Shown one piece after another: positions 52,402 to 58,405 of a stretch of DNA of 58,405 nt. The stretch spans positions 1 to 58,405 of the forward strand of contig WTGW01000138.1 in assembly GCA_011523395.1 (NCBI GenBank), read 5' to 3'. Under the pieces are notes generated by a model. The model worked only from the letters and a program-made list of their open reading frames with translations, did not search any database and was not told the origin of the DNA. Origin of the DNA: Acidimicrobiia bacterium (GTDB taxonomy: Bacteria > Actinomycetota > Acidimicrobiia > Spongiisociales > Spongiisociaceae). Each line of letters begins with the position of its first letter. The stretch's first letter is position 1. The position numbers were made by a program, and so were the translations under genes.

Positions 52402-53139
52402 ATGGACGTGAGCGCCTGGATCGAGTCGCTGCGCGCCGATGGCCGGCGCATGGCCAATGTGGCTGCCCGCCTGTCCCTGGATGATCCGGTGCCAACCTGT
52501 CCCGAGTGGAACGTGCGGCAGTTGTTGCGCCACACCGGCTGGGTGCACCGATGGGCGGGCACGATGGTCCGGGATGCCAGGCCGGAGCCTCCCGGCCGTG
52601 AGGAACTGCTACCCGGCGACTGGCCCCCCGACGGAGGGCTGGTGGACTGGTTCCGGGAGGGCCACGCCCGGCTCGTGTCGGCCCTGGAGTCCGCCCCCGA
52701 GGATCTCGACTGCTGGACCATCATGCAGATGCCCGACTCCAGGGCGTTCTGGGCGCGGCGCCAGGCCCACGAGACCGCCATCCATCGGGTTGACGCCGAA
52801 GTGGTCGCCGGCGCCGTCTCCGGATTCGATGTGGAACACGCCGCGGACGGGATCGACGAGTTGATGGTGTTCTTCATCTCGCGGCCCGACCGCGGTCCGA
52901 GAGCTCCCGAGGCTAAGACCCTCAGGGTGGTCGCCACCGACGCGGGCCGTCACTGGACGGTCTCCTTCGGACCGGCCGACTCGGCCGGCCGTCCCGGGGG
53001 AGAGGGTCCGGTGGATTGCACCGTGACGGGCCGGGCCTCCGACCTGTACCTGTACCTCTGGAACCGGATCGCGCCCGATGACATCCGGGTGGAAGGCCGG
53101 GGCGACGTGCTCGACTACTGGAGCGAGACCTCGTTCTGA
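52402..53139 (+). CDS. Maleylpyruvate isomerase-family (MDMPI) mycothiol-type enzyme
   Basis: A 245-residue DinB-like four-helix protein. The signatures are VPTCPEWNVRQLLRHTGWVHRW (metal-binding His), a central RRQAHETAIHRVDAE with further His ligands, and a C-terminal SCP2-like domain (DCTVTGRASDLYLYLWNRI). Family members in actinobacteria use mycothiol, for example maleylpyruvate isomerase; substrate unknown. AGGGGGG precedes the ATG. Confidence 0.86.
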   Translation: MDVSAWIESLRADGRRMANVAARLSLDDPVPTCPEWNVRQLLRHTGWVHRWAGTMVRDARPEPPGREELLPGDWPPDGGLVDWFREGHARLVSALESAPEDLDCWTIMQMPDSRAFWARRQAHETAIHRVDAEVVAGAVSGFDVEHAADGIDELMVFFISRPDRGPRAPEAKTLRVVATDAGRHWTVSFGPADSAGRPGGEGPVDCTVTGRASDLYLYLWNRIAPDDIRVEGRGDVLDYWSETSF

Positions 53140-53254
53140 TGGGTCGGCGCGACCGGATCAGGCCGCGAAATTCACTTGGCGGCAATTACCGCGGTTGCTG
53201 CCGCGCGCCTGATTAACTTTGACCTGTGTTCCCGACATACCGCACCGGTAGACG

Positions 53255-54049
<795 letters not shown>

Positions 54050-54161
54050 GCATCGGCCCGCTCGCACCACCCGCCGCGGGCAGAGTCTGCAACCACGGTG
54101 GAGCTTGTAATCTGGGCCACGGATCGGTACCGGACCATCCGGACCGCAACCAGGAGCGTGA

Positions 54162-54998
54162 ATGAAGATCGTCGTGGTAGGCCCGGGTCGGGCCGGTGGA
54201 TCGCTGGCGGTGGCCGCTCGAACCGCCGGTCACGAGTTGGTGGGCCTCTTCGGCCGCCGGATCCGCCACCAGCCGCTGGCCGAGCACCTCGGAGTCCGGA
54301 TACGGCTTATCGGAGAGCCGATGCCCGATGCCGATCTGCTGGTGGTGGCGGTCCGGGACGATGCCCTTCCCGAGGTGGCCGCGACCCTGTCTCCTCCGGC
54401 GGATCGGATACGCGGCGCCATCCATCTCTCGGGCCTCACATCGGTCCGGGTCCTGGACCCGCTCCGCGAGGCCGGCATGGTGACCGGCAGCTTCCACCCG
54501 CTGCAGACCTTGCCGGGCTGGGAGGCCGGATCGCGCGCCTTCCCAGGCGCGTTCGTCGGGATAACCGCCCCCGACGACTGGGCTACGGAGCTGGAGTCCT
54601 TCGCCCGGTCGCTCGGGTGCCGACCGTTCCGGGTGGCGGATGACCGCAAGCCGCTGTACCACGCGGCGGGAGGCGTGGCCGCCAACTACGTCTCGGCGGC
54701 GCTCTGCGTGGCGGAGTACATGTTCACGGAGGCCGGCGTGGATCCGGCAGCGGCCCGTCCCATGGTGGAGCAGGCGGTTGCCAACGCCTTCGACCTGGGC
54801 TTCCGGGAGTCGCTGACCGGTCCTATCTCGCGGGGCGATCTCGGGACGGTCCGGCGCCAGATCGAGGCGGTGGACCGCCACGCGCCGGACGCATCGGAAG
54901 CCTTCAGGGTCCTGACCAGGTTGACCGCCCGGCTGGCCGGGAGGGTCGAGGTGGAGGAGATACTCCGGAAGGCCGCCGAGGAAGGGAGGCCGTCCTGA
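54162..54998 (+). CDS. Rossmann-like/DUF2520 dehydrogenase linked to pantothenate genes
   Basis: A 278-residue protein with an N-terminal dinucleotide-binding loop VVVGPGRAGGSLAVAARTAGHELVGLFGRR, LLVVAVRDDALPEVA, HLSGLTSVRVLDPL and GSFHPLQTLPG. The C-terminal all-helical DUF2520 domain has KPLYHAAGGVAANYVSAAL. The family is related to beta-hydroxyacid and ketopantoate reductases. It is immediately followed by panC and coaX, suggesting a step in coenzyme A synthesis such as ketopantoate reduction. No biochemical function is established. Confidence 0.82.
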   Translation: MKIVVVGPGRAGGSLAVAARTAGHELVGLFGRRIRHQPLAEHLGVRIRLIGEPMPDADLLVVAVRDDALPEVAATLSPPADRIRGAIHLSGLTSVRVLDPLREAGMVTGSFHPLQTLPGWEAGSRAFPGAFVGITAPDDWATELESFARSLGCRPFRVADDRKPLYHAAGGVAANYVSAALCVAEYMFTEAGVDPAAARPMVEQAVANAFDLGFRESLTGPISRGDLGTVRRQIEAVDRHAPDASEAFRVLTRLTARLAGRVEVEEILRKAAEEGRPS

Positions 54999-55000
54999 GG

Positions 55001-55930
55001 GTGGTGACCACGATGGCGGAGGCCAGGGCGCAGGCCGGCGGCGTGGTTGGACTCGTGCCGACTATGGGCTTTCTGCATGAGGGCCACCTCTCGCTGATGG
55101 AGCGTTCCGTGGCCGAATGCGATCAGACCATGGCCACGCTCTACGTGAACCCGCTGCAGTTCGAGGACCCCGCCGACCTGGCCCGCTACCCGGCTGATCC
55201 GGACCGTGACCTGGCCCTTGCCGAGGCGCGCGGCGTGGACCTGATGGTGGTTCCCGGCCCCGAGGAGATGTTTCCGAGCCGGCCCCTGACCGGAGTGACG
55301 GTGGCCGGTATCGGGGAGCGGCTGGAAGGGGAGTTCCGTCCCGGTCACATGGCAGGGGTGGCCACCGTCGTGACCAGGCTGCTGGCCGGCCTGCAGCCCC
55401 AGCGGGCCTACTTCGGGCGGAAGGACGCCCAGCAGCTGGCTTTGATCACCCGCCTCGTCGAGGACCTGGGCTTCCCGGTAGAGGTGGTGGGCTGCCCGCT
55501 GGTGAGGGAGGTCGACGGCCTGGCCCTGTCGTCGCGCAACGTGCTGCTGGGCGCGCGCCGAGCCGAGGCCCTAACCCTGTCGCGAGGCCTGATGCTCGCG
55601 GCCGACCGGTTCGACCGGGGCGAGCGCAGGTCTACCGTGCTGGAAGCGGCCGTTCGGAGTGCGGTTGCCGAGGATGCGCTGGAGTACGCCCGCCTGTGCG
55701 AGGCTGCCACGATGACCCCGGCAACCACCGCAGAGGGCGAGACGGTTCTGGTGGCGGCGGCACGCTTCGGGCCGGTGCGGATCATCGATAACGTGTATCT
55801 GGTCGCCGACCGGCGCGACGCGCCGGCGGATCGCGGCGTAAGGCTGGAACATCCCAGCCTGCTCTACGGATCGGAGGGAACCATGACCGCGGGTGATCGG
55901 GGCGCGGAGCCACCGGGCGGGGAGGTCTGA
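55001..55930 (+). CDS. panC: Pantoate-beta-alanine ligase
   Basis: About 309 residues: LVPTMGFLHEGHLSLMERS (HIGH-like ATP site), TLYVNPLQFEDPADLARYPAD, GERLEGEFRPGHMAGVATVV, YFGRKDAQQLALI, GCPLVREVDGLALSSRN. It condenses pantoate and beta-alanine with ATP. GTG at 55001 or 55004 follows GGGAGG by 11-14 nt. It lies 2 bp after the DUF2520 gene and 2 bp before coaX. Confidence 0.95.
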   Translation: MVTTMAEARAQAGGVVGLVPTMGFLHEGHLSLMERSVAECDQTMATLYVNPLQFEDPADLARYPADPDRDLALAEARGVDLMVVPGPEEMFPSRPLTGVTVAGIGERLEGEFRPGHMAGVATVVTRLLAGLQPQRAYFGRKDAQQLALITRLVEDLGFPVEVVGCPLVREVDGLALSSRNVLLGARRAEALTLSRGLMLAADRFDRGERRSTVLEAAVRSAVAEDALEYARLCEAATMTPATTAEGETVLVAAARFGPVRIIDNVYLVADRRDAPADRGVRLEHPSLLYGSEGTMTAGDRGAEPPGGEV

Positions 55931-55932
55931 CC

Positions 55933-56709
55933 GTGTTCCTGGCAATCGACATCGGCAACACCCAGACGGTGATCGGCCTGTTCGACGGCTCCGAGATAGT
56001 CGTTCGGTGGCGCCTCTCGAGCGGACGGGAGAGGACCGAGGACGAGTTCACGATCCTGTTGCGCGGCTTGCTGGGCCCGACCGGCTACCGCGCCGATGAC
56101 TTCGATGGGGCGGCCATGTCATCGGTGGTTCCGCCGGTGGCCAACGCATTGCGCTCGTCGCTGGAGAAGCTGGTCGGATCACGGGTCCTGGTGGTGGGGC
56201 CGGGGGTCAGGACCGGGATGGCCATCAAGATCGACAACCCCCGGGAGGTGGGCGCCGACCGGGTGGTCAACTCCGTGGCGGCGCGCGAGCGTTACGGCGC
56301 CCCCGCGGTAGTGGTGGACTTCGGGACCGCCACGACTTTCGACGTGGTGGATGCGGACGGCGCCTACATCGGGGGCGCCATATCTCCCGGACTCGAGGTC
56401 TCGATGGACGCGCTGGTGTCGGCCACGGCCGCCCTCCGGCGGGTGGACCTGGTGGAGCCCCGGTCCGTGGTGGGTCGGGGCACCGTGGAGGCGATCCAGA
56501 GCGGGCTGCTGTACGGCTATGCGGGCCTGGTCGATGGGATCCTGGCCCGGATCCTCGAAGAGATGGAGGGGGCAGGCGCCGGACGGGTGGCGACCGTGGC
56601 CACCGGCGGGATTGCCTCGGTCATCGCCCCGTTGTCGCGGTTGGTCAGCACCGTGGACCCCACCCTGACACTCGAGGGGCTCCGGCTCGTATGGGAGCGC
56701 AATCTCTGA
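55933..56709 (+). CDS. coaX: Type III pantothenate kinase
   Basis: A 258-residue ASKHA-fold kinase: FLAIDIGNTQTVIGLFDG, MSSVVPPV, IKIDNPREVGADRVVNSVAA, VVDFGTATTFDVVDADGAYIGGAISPG and VATGGIASVI. It phosphorylates pantothenate as the first step to CoA and is insensitive to CoA feedback. GTG start, 2 bp after panC. Confidence 0.96.
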   Translation: MFLAIDIGNTQTVIGLFDGSEIVVRWRLSSGRERTEDEFTILLRGLLGPTGYRADDFDGAAMSSVVPPVANALRSSLEKLVGSRVLVVGPGVRTGMAIKIDNPREVGADRVVNSVAARERYGAPAVVVDFGTATTFDVVDADGAYIGGAISPGLEVSMDALVSATAALRRVDLVEPRSVVGRGTVEAIQSGLLYGYAGLVDGILARILEEMEGAGAGRVATVATGGIASVIAPLSRLVSTVDPTLTLEGLRLVWERNL

Positions 56710-56734
56710 GCCGGGGCGAGTAGCCTGCCCACCG

Positions 56735-58267
56735 ATGGCAGGGTCCGAGACACCACCCGAGAGCGAGGTCCCCGAGGGGGCCGGTCTCGCTGAGCACCCA
56801 CTCACCGCCCGGCGGCTCGAGAAGGTCACCCGGCTTCGTGCCGAAGGTGTCGAGCCGTACCCGCTGGGATACGACCGGGATGCGGCCGCCGCCGAGCTGC
56901 ACGAGCGGTTCGGCAGCTTGGACGCAGACACCTGGACCGGGATAGAGGTCCGGGTGGCCGGACGCCTCATGAATTCCAGGCGCCTCGGGAGGCTGATCTT
57001 CGGGGTGCTCCAGGACCACTCGGGACAGATCCAGCTGTTCGCTGAGGCCGGGGGGCTCGGCGAGGACGGGTTGGCCCGCTTCGAGGATCTGGATCAGGGC
57101 GATTGGATCTGGGCCAGTGGAGAGGTGATGACCACCCGCCGCGGCGAGTTGAGCGTCCACCTGGCCGACCTCGCATTGCTGGCCAAGAGCATGCGGCCCC
57201 TTCCGGCCAAGTGGCACGGACTCAAGGACACCGAGGTCCGGTTCCGCCGCCGCGAGCTGGACCTCCTGGTCAATCCCGAGTCCCGGCGCATCGCCGAGGT
57301 CCGAGCCGGGGTGGTGTCCGAGTTGCGCCGCCAGTTCGAGGAACGCGGGTTCGTGGAGGTCGAGACGCCGGTGTTACAGGTCCAGGCGGGCGGGGCGCTG
57401 GCTCGCCCGTTCGAGACCTACCACAACGCGCTCGGGCTACCCATGTACCTGCGGATCGCCACCGAGCTGCACCTCAAGCGGCTGATCGTGGGCGGCATGG
57501 AGCGGGTGTTCGAGTTGGGCCGTGTCTTCCGCAACGAGGGGATCGACGCCCGGCACAACCCCGAGTTCACCACCCTCGAGGCCTACCAGGCCCTGGCCGA
57601 CTACCGCGACATCATGCGCCTGATGGAGGAGGTGTTCCCGGCCGTGGCGGAGCGGGTGGTCGGCGCCACCGAAATCACGTACCGGGGCCGCCCGCTGGAC
57701 CTTCGGCCTCCCTACCGGCGGGTATCCATGCTCGAGTTGGTGTCCCAGGCGCTGGGCGCCTCCGTAACGCCCGCCACTCCCGTTGCCGAGCTACGAGCCC
57801 TGGCCGAGGCGGCCGGGTTGCAGGCTGATCCGGACTGGGGATTCGGCAAACTGGTCGAGGAGGTGTTCGACGAGCGTGTCGAGCACGATCTGTGGGAGCC
57901 CACCTTCGTGATCGACCACCCCATTGACATCTCCCCGCTGGCCCGCCAGCACCGTTCGGTCGAGGGCCTGGTGGAGCGTTTCGAGCTCTACATCGCCGGC
58001 GCCGAACTCGTGGACGCGTTCACCGAACTCAACGATCCTCTCGACCAGCGGGCTCGCTTCGAGGCTCAGGCGGCAGCCCGCGCAGCCGGGGACGACACCG
58101 CCCACCCGGTGGACGAAGGCTTCCTACAGGCGCTGGAACTCGGCATGCCCCCCACCGGAGGTCTCGGCATCGGTGTTGATCGGCTGGTGATGCTGTTGAC
58201 CGACCAGAGAAACCTCCGCGAGGTGGTCCTGTTCCCCCATCTGCGCCCCGAGGCCCCACCCGCATAG
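56735..58267 (+). CDS. lysS: Lysyl-tRNA synthetase, class II
   Basis: A 510-residue class-IIb synthetase. An OB-fold anticodon-binding domain (EVRVAGRLMNSRRLGRLIFGVLQDHSGQIQLF) is followed by motif 1 (RQFEERGFVEVETPVLQ), motif 2 (GRVFRNEGIDARHNPEFTTLEAY) and motif 3 (GLGIGVDRLVMLLTDQRNLREVVLFP). Residues 1-20 are a variable acidic extension. The TAG stop begins a short pair of AGTGGCC heptads. Confidence 0.96.
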   Translation: MAGSETPPESEVPEGAGLAEHPLTARRLEKVTRLRAEGVEPYPLGYDRDAAAAELHERFGSLDADTWTGIEVRVAGRLMNSRRLGRLIFGVLQDHSGQIQLFAEAGGLGEDGLARFEDLDQGDWIWASGEVMTTRRGELSVHLADLALLAKSMRPLPAKWHGLKDTEVRFRRRELDLLVNPESRRIAEVRAGVVSELRRQFEERGFVEVETPVLQVQAGGALARPFETYHNALGLPMYLRIATELHLKRLIVGGMERVFELGRVFRNEGIDARHNPEFTTLEAYQALADYRDIMRLMEEVFPAVAERVVGATEITYRGRPLDLRPPYRRVSMLELVSQALGASVTPATPVAELRALAEAAGLQADPDWGFGKLVEEVFDERVEHDLWEPTFVIDHPIDISPLARQHRSVEGLVERFELYIAGAELVDAFTELNDPLDQRARFEAQAAARAAGDDTAHPVDEGFLQALELGMPPTGGLGIGVDRLVMLLTDQRNLREVVLFPHLRPEAPPA

Positions 58268-58279
58268 TGGCCAGTGGCC
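58265..58279 (+). repeat. Two AGTGGCC heptads beginning in the lysS stop codon
   Basis: After the first base of TAG, AGTGGCC is repeated twice (58266-58279), a one-base variant of the array unit found after the cytochrome gene. The following 58280-58356 shows nothing recognisable. Confidence 0.6.
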
Positions 58280-58356
58280 GACCCTGCGCTAAGGCAAGTT
58301 GCCCTGGCCCCCGAACCTAGCCTCTTGCTCCCAACAGTCCTGCGTTACACCCATTC

Positions 58357-58405
58357 ACTGACCACTGACCACTGACCACTGACCACTGACCACTGACCAC
58401 TGACC
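58357..58405 (-). repeat. Heptanucleotide array running off the window edge
   Basis: Seven perfect ACTGACC units (GGTCAGT on the minus strand) fill the last 49 bp and continue outside. The same heptad in rotated form (AGTGGTC) follows the cytochrome stop. By analogy it should start in the stop codon of a minus-strand gene just beyond the window. Confidence 0.9.

Overview
This 58.4 kb window is high-GC DNA (roughly two thirds G+C) from an actinobacterium, most likely an uncultured member of the Acidimicrobiia or a close relative. The taxonomic hints are an F420/PPOX-type oxidoreductase, a mycothiol-type (MDMPI) enzyme, an actinobacterial-type SerC, heavy use of GTG starts and very tight gene packing. 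The class-level placement is inference.

Layout. 1-7.4 kb: the tail of a molybdenum hydroxylase, a DUF4143 AAA ATPase behind a striking tandem palindrome, an aspartate-type aminotransferase divergent from serC, a CoxG-like protein, a UMF1-type transporter and a secreted PQQ-type sugar dehydrogenase lipoprotein. 7.6-14.6 kb (minus): an orphan Phd antitoxin, then a four-gene operon herA-sbcD(mre11)-sbcC(rad50)-nurA, the DNA-end-resection set best known from archaea. 14.7-26.5 kb (plus): an aldo/keto reductase and a nine-gene purine operon purL-Q-C-E-K-F-D-M-N with overlapping or nearly overlapping genes. PurL carries a duplicated PurS-like N-terminus, and purQ lacks a convincing start codon in its own frame. 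26.5-30.3 kb: NIPSNAP, gpsA, a diverged YchF-like GTPase, a DUF368 membrane protein and a DUF4242 protein.

30.5-48.1 kb is the accessory and catabolic part. Two divergent nitrilase-family amidases of the N-carbamoyl-hydrolase type share a 15-bp palindrome. Two fold-type-II PLP enzymes follow, interleaved with three toxin-antitoxin modules (HicAB, AbrB/MazE-PIN, RHH-PIN) and an ORC-like AAA ATPase. A minus-strand run xdhD-ssnA-ygfK-PPOX-alpha/beta hydrolase resembles the E. coli and gut-anaerobe purine/urate catabolic genes, but with compact SsnA and YgfK. A thiamine-binding protein, an HTH regulator and a cytochrome c are divergent from xdhD. A near copy of the nitrilase palindrome lies in the xdhD promoter region, which suggests common control.

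48.1-58.3 kb: an acetyl-CoA-synthetase-like ligase, an AI-2E family permease, a PIN/AbrB module, an MDMPI enzyme, thyA, a coenzyme-A set (DUF2520 dehydrogenase, panC, coaX) and lysS.

Unusual non-coding features: heptanucleotide arrays begin inside TAG stop codons and face each other at convergent gene ends; a hairpin-bearing intergenic element occurs in two copies, each 3' of a catabolic gene; and several palindromes have 9-10 bp arms and 6-nt spacers in front of TA or AAA-ATPase genes. No rRNA, tRNA, CRISPR array or insertion sequence was recognised.
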